Source: Geomonas edaphica
GTDB lineage: Bacteria > Desulfobacterota > Desulfuromonadia > Geobacterales > Geobacteraceae
Direction: 5' to 3'
Length of the DNA: 64,000 bases
NCBI RefSeq assembly: GCF_004917075.1
Contig: NZ_SSYB01000002.1
Coordinates: forward strand, 395,766 to 459,765
Within the stretch, counting starts at the first letter, position 1; each line of letters starts with the position of its first letter. The notes under the pieces were generated by a model that saw only the letters and a list, made by a program, of their open reading frames with translations, was not told the origin of the DNA and searched no databases. Shown here piece by piece: positions 37,710-47,607 of the stretch. A program made the position numbers and the translations under genes.

Positions 37710-38101
37710 ATGGTTGTCCAGTTTATTGAAATTGATCAGTAAACATTGTATTTGCTCTCGCCTCGGTACAAGATTGGGCCCCGAAGGGCATCTTGCCAGG
37801 TTCATAGTCGAAATTGTTACCGCAATCAGCACAATCCGCCACTCTGGGATCGATTCCAGGAACCTCCACCACTGCCGGATGATGCGGATGTCATGAAAAA
37901 GATGAAGCATCGGTTAAAGACTGCGCTGGGAAACCAGTTTACGCGTTATACAAAGTTACTTCAGAACCTGTTTTATGCGTCATCAAGGCGGTCGTGGGAT
38001 TCCGAAGATTCCAACTACGTGGATACGAGGTAGCAGAAGGCGGGCGGAACCTAGTATGTATGGCGTACCTGAAAAAGCAGCACTATGCTTTGACCAGATA
38101 G
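37710..38101 (+). pseudogene. remnant of an IS1182-type DDE transposase
   Basis: An ATG at 37710 after AAGGAG begins MVVQFIEIDQ followed by a stop; shifted frames then give GHLARFIVEIV, a typical N-terminal segment of IS1182 transposases. The central catalytic part is deleted, and the sequence resumes as MKHRLKTALGNQF. A one-base loss near 37939 shifts into the C-terminal motif EPVLCVIKAVVGFRRFQLRG, ending at TAG 38099-38101. GTCCGACAGGCTCCTAG at about 38248-38264 may be part of its right end. Dead on several counts. Confidence 0.75.
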
Positions 38102-38296
38102 ATCGCGAAAGAACAAGATTTATGCCCCAATAAGGGGCATCTCATGCCGTTGCGCTGCATCTGCGGCCAGAGGAAGAGAAGCTTCAGAAATTTTAGACAA
38201 CGCCGGTCGGATAGCGAAGCGGGTTCGCGCAGGCTTCAGACATCAGTCCGACAGGCTCCTAGGTATAGCGACTATTGCAGAAGGGTATTTTAATCT
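38102..38296. other. non-coding remainder downstream of the transposase remnant
   Basis: Contains a small hairpin TGCCCC-AATAA-GGGGCA at about 38123-38139 and likely IS-end sequence; no gene. Confidence 0.5.
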
Positions 38297-39379
38297 ATGA
38301 AGGCGATTGCATTTCATCTTCCTCAATTTCATCCAATCCCTGAGAACAACGAATGGTGGGGGGCTGGATTTACTGAGTGGCGCAACGTCGCAAAGGCTAG
38401 GCCGCTATTTCCTGGACATCGACAACCTAATCTGCCGGGTGATCTTGGTTTCTATGATCTTCGCCTTACTGAAACACAGATTGACCAGGCAAATTTAGCT
38501 GCTTTGGCTGGTCTTTCTGGATTCTGTTACTATCATTACTGGTACGCTGGCAGGTTGTTGCTTGAAAAACCACTTGAATTGTTGCTTGCTCGAAAAACCC
38601 CTAAATTCCCCTTCTGCTTGTGCTGGGCCAACCATGACTGGACCGCCCACTGGTCTGGCCGCCACGACATGCTGGTTAAACAGACATATCCAGGAAAGGA
38701 AGATTACCGGGCACATTATGAGTATTTGAGAAAATTCTTCGAAGACGGTAGGTATATTAGAGTTAATCAAAAACCAGTTTTCGCTATATTTAAACCTAAT
38801 GACATCCCGCAAGTTAATTCTTTTGTCGATTATTTCAAGACTTGGGCGTTGGAAGACGGATTCGGCGGGATACATCTCATCGCGCTGGATGGTGATCTGC
38901 GTTTGTTGGGCAGTGGTTTTGATGCTTTGGCACCCCATAGTCTTAATATAGCACTGGAGGGTTATTTAAAGCACAAGAGAAATCGGCTGAAGAATATGGT
39001 ACGACATCGTCTGTTTCGCTATCCTCGTTGGGTAATCGAGTACTCAGAGTTGGCACCATTTTTTCAGAATTCACTATGCGACGGCATAACAACTATACCG
39101 ACGGCAATTCCTAATTGGGACAATACACCACGAATCGGTCGTCGGGGGGTGGTTCTTTCTAGTAGTTCTCCTGAAAAATTCGCCGAGCATTTAGGCACTA
39201 GCATCACGGGATTCATAAATAACAACACCGAGTCAGAACATATTCTTCTAATTAAGTCCTGGAATGAGTGGGCTGAAGGTAACTACCTCGAACCAGATTT
39301 GATGTATGGGAAAGCATGGCTTGAAACACTGAACGATTTCATTGATAAAACTAATGGGAGCGGCGCGAATAATGGTTGA
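38297..39379 (+). CDS. WbsX-type (GH99-like) glycan protein
   Basis: 360 residues matching the WbsX / glycosyltransferase-WbsX family common in O-antigen loci: FHLPQFHPIPENNEWWGAGFTEW, YYHYWYAGRLLLEKPL, CWANHDWTAHW and IKSWNEWAEGNYLEPD. The fold resembles GH99 glycosidases; the exact reaction is unsettled. It overlaps the following glycosyltransferase by 8 bases. Confidence 0.88.
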   Translation: MKAIAFHLPQFHPIPENNEWWGAGFTEWRNVAKARPLFPGHRQPNLPGDLGFYDLRLTETQIDQANLAALAGLSGFCYYHYWYAGRLLLEKPLELLLARKTPKFPFCLCWANHDWTAHWSGRHDMLVKQTYPGKEDYRAHYEYLRKFFEDGRYIRVNQKPVFAIFKPNDIPQVNSFVDYFKTWALEDGFGGIHLIALDGDLRLLGSGFDALAPHSLNIALEGYLKHKRNRLKNMVRHRLFRYPRWVIEYSELAPFFQNSLCDGITTIPTAIPNWDNTPRIGRRGVVLSSSSPEKFAEHLGTSITGFINNNTESEHILLIKSWNEWAEGNYLEPDLMYGKAWLETLNDFIDKTNGSGANNG

Positions 39380-40283
39380 TGTTGATGTCATAGTGCCAAC
39401 TTTTGGACGAGATCATAGAATCAATGCAACTTTGCAAATGTTACTAAAGCAATCTCCCTTACCTGTGCGTGTTATAGTGGTTAATCAGACGTTGGGAATT
39501 TTGGGTCCTGCTACTGCAACCAAACTAGCTTACGAAATGCATAAGGTAGATCTCGTCTGGTTGAATAGGTCGGAGGCGAGCCTTTGTGGCGCAAGAAATG
39601 ACGCTTTACGTGTTTCGGTAAGTCCAATTTGTTTGTTTTTAGATGACGATATATTAGTTCCAAGCGATCTGGTCGGTAAACATTGGAATTCTTACCAATA
39701 TGACAAAGATTTGGCTGCTTTGGGTGGCCAAGTCTGGCATCGCCTATCTCTCACTGCAATTGATGATCTAAACCTTAAATGTCCAGAGTTGGGAACGACC
39801 AAAGCTTCTATGTTAACGGTGCCTGTACAAAGTGGTCCTTTGTTTGGCTGCCATTTCTCCATTAGGAGAGAGATCGCTCTCTCTATTGGTGGGTGGGATG
39901 AATCATTTATAGGCAGTGCCAATTGGGAAGAAGGTGATCTCATGAATAGACTCACTTTACAAGGTATGAAATTTATCTGGCATCCTGATATCTGGCTTAT
40001 ACACATCAAAGAACCAATGGGAGGTTGCCGAATACCTGGCAACCAGTCTTTTCAAGAATGGACAAAAACAGCGAATTTCTTTTTGTATAAATATCGCTAC
40101 CCAAAAGAAAAATCATGGAAGCTCGTTCTTTTGACTTCACTTCGATCAGGGCCATTGCGTAAGGAAAACATCCTGAACCCTCTTCGCTGGCCAACTGCGT
40201 GGTGTGGTCTTTTTAAGGGTTGGTTTTTGGGATATCGTCGGGCACATAATCCAATACTTATCTCGTCCAATAAACAGAAATAA
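39372..40283 (+). CDS. family 2 glycosyltransferase
   Basis: 303 residues from the ATG at 39372, inside the end of the WbsX gene. GT-A fold with DVIVPTFGRD, FLDDDILVP (DxD metal site) and GCHFSIRREIALSIGGWDESF. Sugar donor and acceptor cannot be predicted. Same AT-rich composition as its neighbours. Confidence 0.85.
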   Translation: MVDVDVIVPTFGRDHRINATLQMLLKQSPLPVRVIVVNQTLGILGPATATKLAYEMHKVDLVWLNRSEASLCGARNDALRVSVSPICLFLDDDILVPSDLVGKHWNSYQYDKDLAALGGQVWHRLSLTAIDDLNLKCPELGTTKASMLTVPVQSGPLFGCHFSIRREIALSIGGWDESFIGSANWEEGDLMNRLTLQGMKFIWHPDIWLIHIKEPMGGCRIPGNQSFQEWTKTANFFLYKYRYPKEKSWKLVLLTSLRSGPLRKENILNPLRWPTAWCGLFKGWFLGYRRAHNPILISSNKQK

Positions 40284-40297
40284 TCGGAGAATAGGCC

Positions 40298-41728
40298 GTG
40301 GATATTAAGACGCATCCACTTTCGAATGATAAACGCCTTCCTTTTGTTCAGCCAGAATCTGTTACAGTTACTGCCAGTTGTTTATTACAGACTACTTTAT
40401 CTTATGCACTAGCTGGAACCGCGATCTTTTTTGTTTTGTATTTTTTTTTAGCGCGTAACGAAGACTGCTTTGGAACATTTATAGCAGCTTTTAGCTCTGG
40501 GGCTATTGGCGTATTCTTTTGTTCATTTTGGTTCCGTCGCTATCATTGGGGCAAAATTGCCCAGACTGCCATTGTAGCTGCATATATCGCACGTGTACTC
40601 GTTGGCGTTGATAGTTATTTGTCAACAGACCCGCATTATTTCCAAGGCAATGGTAATTATCTTTCAAATAATTGGGAATTTTACTGGACATATGAAAATG
40701 CTACCAAGGCAGCGGACAATTTATTACGACATGGTGAATGGCGGCCGAGCCAAACTTATGAAATTGGTGACACAAAAAACGCGAACATTCATTCTTGGAT
40801 GGGATATTTCCTGGCCGCAGGGAAAAGCCACAATGCGCTTGATTTAGCTCCTTTCAACAGTTTTCATCACGTAGTCGCTGGAATAATTATTGTAGGATTA
40901 GCCATAACTTTGGGGTATCCGTTGGGTGCATCCTTTTTAGCGGGTGTAGCAACTGCATGGATTCCATGGGCGTTCCCCGCAAGTCTTATGTGGCGAGACA
41001 GCGTCGGCATATGCTGGATCGTCGCTGCTATCGCGCTAGTTGTTATTGGGAGAAATTTTGGTCTTGTTGGTAGGATTACGTTGGCCTTTCCTGCTGCATT
41101 ATTGGCTTCTTCTGTGCGTGAACCGTACTTGCTTGTTGTCCTCGTATCTACTATTTATTTATACGTGAATGATACCAAAAAGAACCTCTCTGTATCTAAC
41201 AATGTTAAGTTGGCAATATTTTTATTAATCATAGTTACAGGCATTGTTTTGATTTTTCCATCATTAGTTGAATACGTTTTTGGAAGACATCAAACCCTTC
41301 AAAACGGTTTTTGGGCTAGATTTGCCACAATACCACTTTTGATTGTTAGAGGAATTGCCGGACCTTTCCCATGGATTAATCCGAGCGGTTCTTTTGAGAT
41401 GGATTATTTCCCGGATTATATTTTTCATGTGTGTCAATTAGCTGTTTTATTAGTTCTTATGCGCAATTGGCGTTCAATTTTATTAAACAGTGATGTGCTT
41501 ATCTTAAACTCAATTATGTTATGGTTTATAGGGGTTTTAGCTGTTGGTGTTCACACTGCTTATTTAGCAGTAGCAATGCCATTTATCTTACCTGTAACAT
41601 TTAAAGCAAACGACCATTTGTGGACCAAATTTATTATTTCGTTGTTTCTGTTTATTGGTGGAAACGCTCTTTATTTGCTTACAGGTTTACAAGGTAGTGG
41701 TTTACTCATAAAAACTACTGGCTATTGA
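40298..41728 (+). CDS. polytopic membrane protein, candidate polysaccharide polymerase
   Basis: 476 residues from a GTG with GGAG upstream, about ten or more hydrophobic segments. A long soluble stretch (about 105-175, with DPHYFQGNGNYLSNNWEFYW) lies after the third segment. No strong family motif. Position among glycosyltransferases and the absence of another Wzy-like protein in the locus make it the best polymerase candidate; a membrane glycosyltransferase of the GT39/GT-C kind is the alternative. Confidence 0.6.
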   Translation: MDIKTHPLSNDKRLPFVQPESVTVTASCLLQTTLSYALAGTAIFFVLYFFLARNEDCFGTFIAAFSSGAIGVFFCSFWFRRYHWGKIAQTAIVAAYIARVLVGVDSYLSTDPHYFQGNGNYLSNNWEFYWTYENATKAADNLLRHGEWRPSQTYEIGDTKNANIHSWMGYFLAAGKSHNALDLAPFNSFHHVVAGIIIVGLAITLGYPLGASFLAGVATAWIPWAFPASLMWRDSVGICWIVAAIALVVIGRNFGLVGRITLAFPAALLASSVREPYLLVVLVSTIYLYVNDTKKNLSVSNNVKLAIFLLIIVTGIVLIFPSLVEYVFGRHQTLQNGFWARFATIPLLIVRGIAGPFPWINPSGSFEMDYFPDYIFHVCQLAVLLVLMRNWRSILLNSDVLILNSIMLWFIGVLAVGVHTAYLAVAMPFILPVTFKANDHLWTKFIISLFLFIGGNALYLLTGLQGSGLLIKTTGY

Positions 41729-41743
41729 TGGGAAGTTTACGGT

Positions 41744-42640
41744 ATGTCAAAAATCATTGTTCGTATTAAAGGCGGGCTTGGTAATCAACTTTTTTGCTAC
41801 GCTGCTGCTCGTCGACTCGCGCTTGTTAATGATGCAGAGTTGATTATTGATGACGTAACAGGATTTATCAGGGATCGTCAATATCGACGAATATATGCGC
41901 TCGACAAGTTTGCTATTTCGGCACGTAAAGCCACCTCAATCGAACGCATGGAACCTTTTGAACGTTACCGACGTGGAGTTGCAAAACTTTTTGCCCAAAA
42001 AACGCCTTTTCAAAATAGAAAATACATTCAACAAGAAGGTATTGACTTAGACTCTCGGTTACTTGAAGTGAAGCCGAATGGAACTGTTTATATTGACGGC
42101 CTGTGGCAAAGTGAAATGTATTTCAAGGATGTTGAAAGAATCATAAAAGATGACCTCCGTATCATTTCACCCGTTGATTCAGTTAATAGAGAGATTGCAC
42201 GAAAAATCACAAGCTGTAATTCAGTTTGTATACATGTGCGTTGGTTTGATAAACCAAAAACTGTAATTAATGTTACTAGCCATAATCTTGAAAGCAACTA
42301 TTACAAAAGAGCTATCCAACATATATTGGACAAAGTCTCAGCGCCCCACTTCTTCATTTTTTCCGATGATCCTATTAGTGCAAAAAAACTATTAGCACTA
42401 CCGGAAAATATGGTCACCTGCGTATCCCATAACGTAGGGGATGAAAATGCCTATGCCGATTTGTGGCTTATGAAACAGTGCCACCATATTATAACGGCAA
42501 ATAGCACCTTCAGTTGGTGGGGTGCGTGGTTAGGTGAGTCAGATTCAAAAATTATTATAACTCCAGGTAAAATCTTTTCGGGGACATCTACGGCATGGGG
42601 ATTTTCAGGACTTATTCCGGATAGATGGTGTTTACTTTGA
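41744..42640 (+). CDS. GT11 alpha-1,2-fucosyltransferase-like protein
   Basis: 298 residues with the GT11 motifs: RIKGGLGNQLFCYAAARRLAL at the start, IHVRWFD (the HxRxxD donor site) near 165, and ITANSTFSWWGAWLG. GT11 enzymes transfer L-fucose from GDP-fucose, usually alpha-1,2. No GDP-fucose synthesis genes are present in the window, so the donor must be made elsewhere or differ. Confidence 0.85.
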   Translation: MSKIIVRIKGGLGNQLFCYAAARRLALVNDAELIIDDVTGFIRDRQYRRIYALDKFAISARKATSIERMEPFERYRRGVAKLFAQKTPFQNRKYIQQEGIDLDSRLLEVKPNGTVYIDGLWQSEMYFKDVERIIKDDLRIISPVDSVNREIARKITSCNSVCIHVRWFDKPKTVINVTSHNLESNYYKRAIQHILDKVSAPHFFIFSDDPISAKKLLALPENMVTCVSHNVGDENAYADLWLMKQCHHIITANSTFSWWGAWLGESDSKIIITPGKIFSGTSTAWGFSGLIPDRWCLL

Positions 42641-42676
42641 GATACACATTAGCTGATCTGATTAAGGCGATAGTCT

Positions 42677-44251
42677 ATGAATAAATTGAATCTCCAAGAA
42701 CTACCTAATGGCGATTGGATGTTTACCCAATTGGGTACACCTCCCCAAAAAATATCAAAAATAGATGCGATGCATGAAAAAACAAACGGGGTGTTTATAT
42801 ACAAGAAAAATGCCGGGATCGAAATAGTTACGGATAATTTCGGCACAATTCCTGTTTTTTATGATAGTGAAAGTGAGTCAATTGCTAACGAAATAGGACT
42901 GTTAACTCATAATGATGAAGCTACTGCTAAACCTGATCTTCCAGGATTCTGGGAATCAATCATATATGATTATTCTTTTTCTTCTAGGACATTAAATAGA
43001 GGGATAATTCAGATACCTAGTGGGTCAATATTTTATCTAGATTTCAAAAGTAAACAATGGACAATTACACGCTGGTATTTTTTTAATATTAATACTTATG
43101 AAACCAACCAGTCGGAGCTATTAAGATCAATTGATAATCGACTCGCTCAGATCTGCTCTAATCTCTGGGAAAGGTTACCCCCAAACGGGAAGATATTATT
43201 ACCTTTGAGTGGTGGGCTTGATAGTAGACTTTTAGCGTTACATTTAGCGTCATCAGGCGACGTGAATAGAATTAAAGCTGTAACCTTCGGATTTTCAAAA
43301 AAGACTTATGAGTATAGAATTGCGAGGCAGGTGTGTTCAGTGCTTAATATTACCGATCACACTTTTCATGATATACCAAGAAATCTTTATCCAGAAATTG
43401 CTTATGATTTCTGGAATTTGTGGCGCGGGTGCCTATCGGTTACTCATGCACATTTATTTTCTTATCTCAAAAGATACTCAAATAACAGCAATTTATTAAT
43501 TACTGGTTTTATGGCTGACGCAGTTGCTGGCTATGCTGCTTCTCAAAGACAAGAACCTATACAGCCACTTGAAAATTTTAATGTATTTAAGAAGTTAAAA
43601 ATTCATGCTCAAGAGCTCAACATCGATGAGACTATTATTAGTGAAATCATTTTAGATTTGGAATACATTTATGATGATTGGAAAAATAATTGTTTCAATA
43701 TAGGTTTCGACGAATATGTTTATCTAACTCAGAGGCAATCAAAAACCTTTTCCTTGTTGATTCAAACATACAAAAAATATTGCGAAGTTGTAGCTCCTTT
43801 CTCTGACCCCCTTTTAGAAAAACTTTTTATCTCGGCGCCCTTTGATTTGCGTAGAGACAAAAAAATAATCCGGCAATTGATGAATATGAGGAGACCTGAC
43901 CTTTCTAATATAGAGGACCTTTCCTCGTCGATCTCACTTCAAACTACTAAACAATATATCCATTCAATGCGCCGAAAATGGTCTAGCAGGTTCGCGGTAT
44001 TGTCAAGCCTTTGCACTAATGACAAAATTAGATTTTTTAGCCCTTACTGGACTGAGGATTTGAATGGAGCTTTTAGACGTGAATGTCGAAATGATATCCT
44101 ATCCACATTGAGGTATTTATTTGATAATGACGTTATAAACTATGAACAATTTAAAATATTAGCTGGGAAGCCTGTGAGAAGTAACGAGGTTTCTAGATGC
44201 GGTAAAATATTATCCTTGCTTCCGGCTTCGACCAATGATGTTTTTCCTTAA
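42677..44251 (+). CDS. asparagine-synthase-like protein with degenerate glutaminase half
   Basis: 524 residues. The C-terminal half has the PP-loop SGGLDS at 178-183 and ITGFMADAVAG, as in asparagine synthetases. The N-terminal half keeps the overall fold (VTDNFGTIPVFY) but begins Met-Asn, lacking the catalytic Cys2 of glutamine hydrolysis. Proteins of this kind in glycan loci are thought to amidate or otherwise modify sugars or amino-acid substituents; here it would need free ammonia or another partner. Function inferred only. Confidence 0.8.
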   Translation: MNKLNLQELPNGDWMFTQLGTPPQKISKIDAMHEKTNGVFIYKKNAGIEIVTDNFGTIPVFYDSESESIANEIGLLTHNDEATAKPDLPGFWESIIYDYSFSSRTLNRGIIQIPSGSIFYLDFKSKQWTITRWYFFNINTYETNQSELLRSIDNRLAQICSNLWERLPPNGKILLPLSGGLDSRLLALHLASSGDVNRIKAVTFGFSKKTYEYRIARQVCSVLNITDHTFHDIPRNLYPEIAYDFWNLWRGCLSVTHAHLFSYLKRYSNNSNLLITGFMADAVAGYAASQRQEPIQPLENFNVFKKLKIHAQELNIDETIISEIILDLEYIYDDWKNNCFNIGFDEYVYLTQRQSKTFSLLIQTYKKYCEVVAPFSDPLLEKLFISAPFDLRRDKKIIRQLMNMRRPDLSNIEDLSSSISLQTTKQYIHSMRRKWSSRFAVLSSLCTNDKIRFFSPYWTEDLNGAFRRECRNDILSTLRYLFDNDVINYEQFKILAGKPVRSNEVSRCGKILSLLPASTNDVFP

Positions 44252-44283
44252 TACATGTATATCACGGTGATTGGGAGTAGTTT

Positions 44284-45330
44284 GTGAATTTAATCATATC
44301 TGTCTGTATCCCATCGTATAATCGTTCTGAAGTTTTGCCCCCCCTTCTCGAATCCATTCTTTCACAGGACTTAGAAAATTTTGAAGTGGTAATCTGTGAA
44401 GACAAATCTCCACAACGCGAAAGAATTCGTTCTATAGTCGAAGGTTTCAGAATCTTACATCCCCATCGTATCAGATATTTCGAAAACGAAGAAAATCTCG
44501 GTTATGATGGGAACTTCCGTAACCTTATAGAGAAAGCGAATGGTGACTACTGCCTTTTTATGGGTAATGATGACCTTATGTGTCCTGGTGCTCTTAAAAC
44601 GGTTGCTTCTGCATTAGGGCGGCATGATAATATTGGTGTTGTATTGCGGAGTTACGCGGCATTTAATGGATCTCCGAAGAATGTTGTGCAGACCTTTAGG
44701 TATTTTGATCGAGAACTTTTTTTCCCCTTCGGTGCATCAACCATTGCAACATTTTATCGCCGATCCGTCGTTATTCCCGGCGTGACTATTCATCGAGAAG
44801 CTGCTCTTCGCTATGGTACCGATCGTTTTGATGGAACGCTTCTCTATCAACTCTACTTGGTCGCGAATATTCTGACCGAAATGAATGGCGTTTTTCTTCC
44901 TGAAATACTCGCCTTATATCGTACCGGCGGTATTCCTGATTTTGGTAACAGCGAGAAGGAGAGAGGGCTATTTGTCCCTGAAGCTCAGACGCCTGAGTCA
45001 TCGGTGCATTTTGTTGCGGGTATGCTTAACATCGCTGCATGGGTAGAGAAAAGCAGGGGTGTTAAAATCTACTCTTCTATTTTGCAGGATATTTGTAACT
45101 ATTCTTATCCCATTCTTTCGATTCAGTCACACCAGAGCCTTCCTGTGTTCGTCAAATATGCCCTGAATTTGGCAAAGCTCGGGTTTTGGAGATCGGGCAT
45201 TTTTTATTGCTATTTCACTTTGCTACTTATTTTTGGTTCTCGCAGAGTAGATTTTTTAATACGGATAATTAAAAAACGTTTAGGATATACGCCGGCTATT
45301 GGCTCCGTATACAGGGGCGAATCACAGTGA
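44284..45330 (+). CDS. family 2 glycosyltransferase
   Basis: 348 residues from a GTG. GT-A fold: ISVCIPSYNRSEVLPPLLESIL, VVICEDKSPQ, CLFMGNDDLM (metal-site DD). A hydrophobic stretch near the C-terminus (LGFWRSGIFYCYFTLLLIFG) may touch the membrane. It overlaps the next gene by GTGA. Confidence 0.87.
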   Translation: MNLIISVCIPSYNRSEVLPPLLESILSQDLENFEVVICEDKSPQRERIRSIVEGFRILHPHRIRYFENEENLGYDGNFRNLIEKANGDYCLFMGNDDLMCPGALKTVASALGRHDNIGVVLRSYAAFNGSPKNVVQTFRYFDRELFFPFGASTIATFYRRSVVIPGVTIHREAALRYGTDRFDGTLLYQLYLVANILTEMNGVFLPEILALYRTGGIPDFGNSEKERGLFVPEAQTPESSVHFVAGMLNIAAWVEKSRGVKIYSSILQDICNYSYPILSIQSHQSLPVFVKYALNLAKLGFWRSGIFYCYFTLLLIFGSRRVDFLIRIIKKRLGYTPAIGSVYRGESQ

Positions 45331-46391
45331 AGATACTTGTCGCAGGTGATTGGCACTCTGAATTGCATGAGGAAGCAGTTTGCCGAGCATTCAGTTCTCT
45401 TGGACATGAAATATTCCGGTTCTCTTGGCACCAGTACTTTAAGCCAATAGAAGGTTTTTACTCGTTCTTTGCAAAATTTAGTCGCAAACTGCAGAATAAG
45501 CTCATAGCTGGTCCTCTCATTGCACAGATCAATGCAGATTTTGTGAGAACATCTCTTAATTTAAAACCCGACGTTATCTTCATATATCGTGGTACTCACA
45601 TCATTGAGGACTCTCTTATAATTGTAAAGCAGAGTCTACCTGCTACCATCTTAGTTGGGTATAATAATGATGATCCTTTTGCAGATGGACATAATAAACT
45701 GTTGTGGCGCCATTTTCTTGCTGCAGTGCCTGCTTATGATCTGATGCTAGCTTATCGACTCCACAACATTAAGGAGTTCAGGCGAATTGGAGCACAACGG
45801 GTTGAGTTACTACGTTCTTGGTTCATTCCTGAAAGAAACCGGCCTGTTCAGTTGACACCGGAAGAGCAAAAAAAATTTGTGTGCGACGTCGTGTTTGCTG
45901 GGCACTATGAGCCTGATGGTCGAGATGCACTACTGGAACTGATTTTAAGGGAGGGATTTAATCTTAAATTATTTGGCCCTGAGTGGAATTTGATTTCGCA
46001 ACGTTCTCAGCTATTAAGGCAACTTGCGCCTATTGTGCCGCTGCGTGGTGAGGACTACAATAAGGCGCTCTGTGGTGCCAAAATTGCCTTGTGTCTGCTC
46101 TCAAAGCTCAATAGGGATACATATACTCGTCGTTGTTTCGAAATACCTGCTGCTGGTACTTTCATGCTTGCAGAGTACTCCGAAGATCTGGCGTCAATGT
46201 TTCAGGAAGGAGTAGAGGCGGAATTCTTTCGATCGACAGAAGAACTGCTCGAAAAATTAAGATATTATCTTCACCATAAGGAAGAGAGGCAGGCCGTGGC
46301 CGTTTCGGGTTATCATAGAGTAATAGCTGACGGACACGATGTTGTATCGCGAATGCGAAGAATGCTTAAATACATCCCTGAGGTTAAATGA
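45327..46391 (+). CDS. CgeB-like glycosyltransferase
   Basis: 354 residues from a GTG overlapping the previous stop. GT-B-like with a C-terminal domain typical of CgeB/Glyco_trans_1_2 proteins: VVFAGHYEPDGRDALLELI, CFEIPAAGTFMLAEYSEDL. Donor and acceptor unknown. Last of the strongly AT-rich genes. Confidence 0.8.
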   Translation: MKILVAGDWHSELHEEAVCRAFSSLGHEIFRFSWHQYFKPIEGFYSFFAKFSRKLQNKLIAGPLIAQINADFVRTSLNLKPDVIFIYRGTHIIEDSLIIVKQSLPATILVGYNNDDPFADGHNKLLWRHFLAAVPAYDLMLAYRLHNIKEFRRIGAQRVELLRSWFIPERNRPVQLTPEEQKKFVCDVVFAGHYEPDGRDALLELILREGFNLKLFGPEWNLISQRSQLLRQLAPIVPLRGEDYNKALCGAKIALCLLSKLNRDTYTRRCFEIPAAGTFMLAEYSEDLASMFQEGVEAEFFRSTEELLEKLRYYLHHKEERQAVAVSGYHRVIADGHDVVSRMRRMLKYIPEVK

Positions 46392-46427
46392 CTACTTTAA
46401 CTCGAAATTTAGTCAAAAATATCACTC

Positions 46428-47606
46428 ATGAATAGCAAGATTATCATTGGTATTGATGCCTCCAATATACGTGCCGGAGGTGGAGTCACCCATCTGATTG
46501 AATTGCTCCGGGCAGCTGATCCTCAGGTTCATGGTTTCTCAAAGATTGTCGTTTGGAGTGGTTTGGCAACTTTGAATCGCATCGATGATCGTCCATGGTT
46601 GGTTAAGAACCACCAGCGGATGCTTGACAAGAGCCTGCCATATCGAGCTTTTTGGCAATGTTTCAAACTATCCACGTTGGCTCGATTGGCTCGTTGTGAT
46701 GTGTTGTTTGTACCGGGCGGTTCTTATGCGGGTAATTTTCATCCAATGGTGGCATTAAGCCAGAATCTTCTGCCGTTTGAATGGCGCGAACTTGCGCGGT
46801 TCGGCCGATCGTTGATGAGTCTCAAGTTGTTCCTTTTGCGCATCAGTCAGGGGCGTTCATTTAAACAAGCAGATGGGCTAATTTTCCTAACGTGTTATGC
46901 CCGTGATGTTGTTATGCAGGTTATAAAAACCTCACGTGGCAAAACGACGATTGTTTCACACGGAATTGATTCACGATTTTCATACCCACCGCGTGAGCAG
47001 TTGGCTATGAATCAGTATTCGATGGTGAAGCCATTTCGCATCCTGTATGTTTCAATCATTGATATGTACAAACATCAGTGGCATGTGGCCGAGGCGGTTG
47101 CCTCGCTGCGCAAGGCAGGAGTACATCTGGAAATTGATTTTATTGGTCCGGCTTACGGCCCGGCTCTTGAGCACCTGTTAGAGGCCGTTCAAAAAAATGA
47201 TCCAAATGGGGAGTTTCTGCACTATCGCGGTGCAGTACCGTTTGAAGAGCTTCATACAGCGTACCGGCAAGCTGATGCATGTGTATTCGCTTCAAGCTGC
47301 GAGAATCTGCCGAATATACTTCTAGAGGCGATGGCGGCGGGACTACCGATTGCCTGTTCAAACAGAGGGCCTATGCCGGAGGTCCTTGGTGAGGCAGGGG
47401 CCTATTTCGATCCGGAACAACCGGATGAGATTGCTGAAGCGTTGCGGACACTCTTCAATCAGCCCAACCTGCGGAAAAAACTTGCCGATCTGGCCTTTGC
47501 GACTGCACAAGAATACTCATGGGAGCGATGCGCCGAAGAGACTTTTTCATTCATCGCGCAAGTTGCTGCTGGCAGCAAACACACGAAATCACAACTGGAA
47601 GGTTAA
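46428..47606 (+). CDS. GT4-family glycosyltransferase
   Basis: 392 residues, GT-B fold: GGGVTHLIELL near the N-terminus, ILYVSIIDMYKHQ, and the E-x7-E donor motif ENLPNILLEAMAAG. Base composition is intermediate between the AT-rich block and the GC-rich genes that follow. It ends just before the CapE-type gene. Confidence 0.88.
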   Translation: MNSKIIIGIDASNIRAGGGVTHLIELLRAADPQVHGFSKIVVWSGLATLNRIDDRPWLVKNHQRMLDKSLPYRAFWQCFKLSTLARLARCDVLFVPGGSYAGNFHPMVALSQNLLPFEWRELARFGRSLMSLKLFLLRISQGRSFKQADGLIFLTCYARDVVMQVIKTSRGKTTIVSHGIDSRFSYPPREQLAMNQYSMVKPFRILYVSIIDMYKHQWHVAEAVASLRKAGVHLEIDFIGPAYGPALEHLLEAVQKNDPNGEFLHYRGAVPFEELHTAYRQADACVFASSCENLPNILLEAMAAGLPIACSNRGPMPEVLGEAGAYFDPEQPDEIAEALRTLFNQPNLRKKLADLAFATAQEYSWERCAEETFSFIAQVAAGSKHTKSQLEG

Positions 47607-47607
47607 T

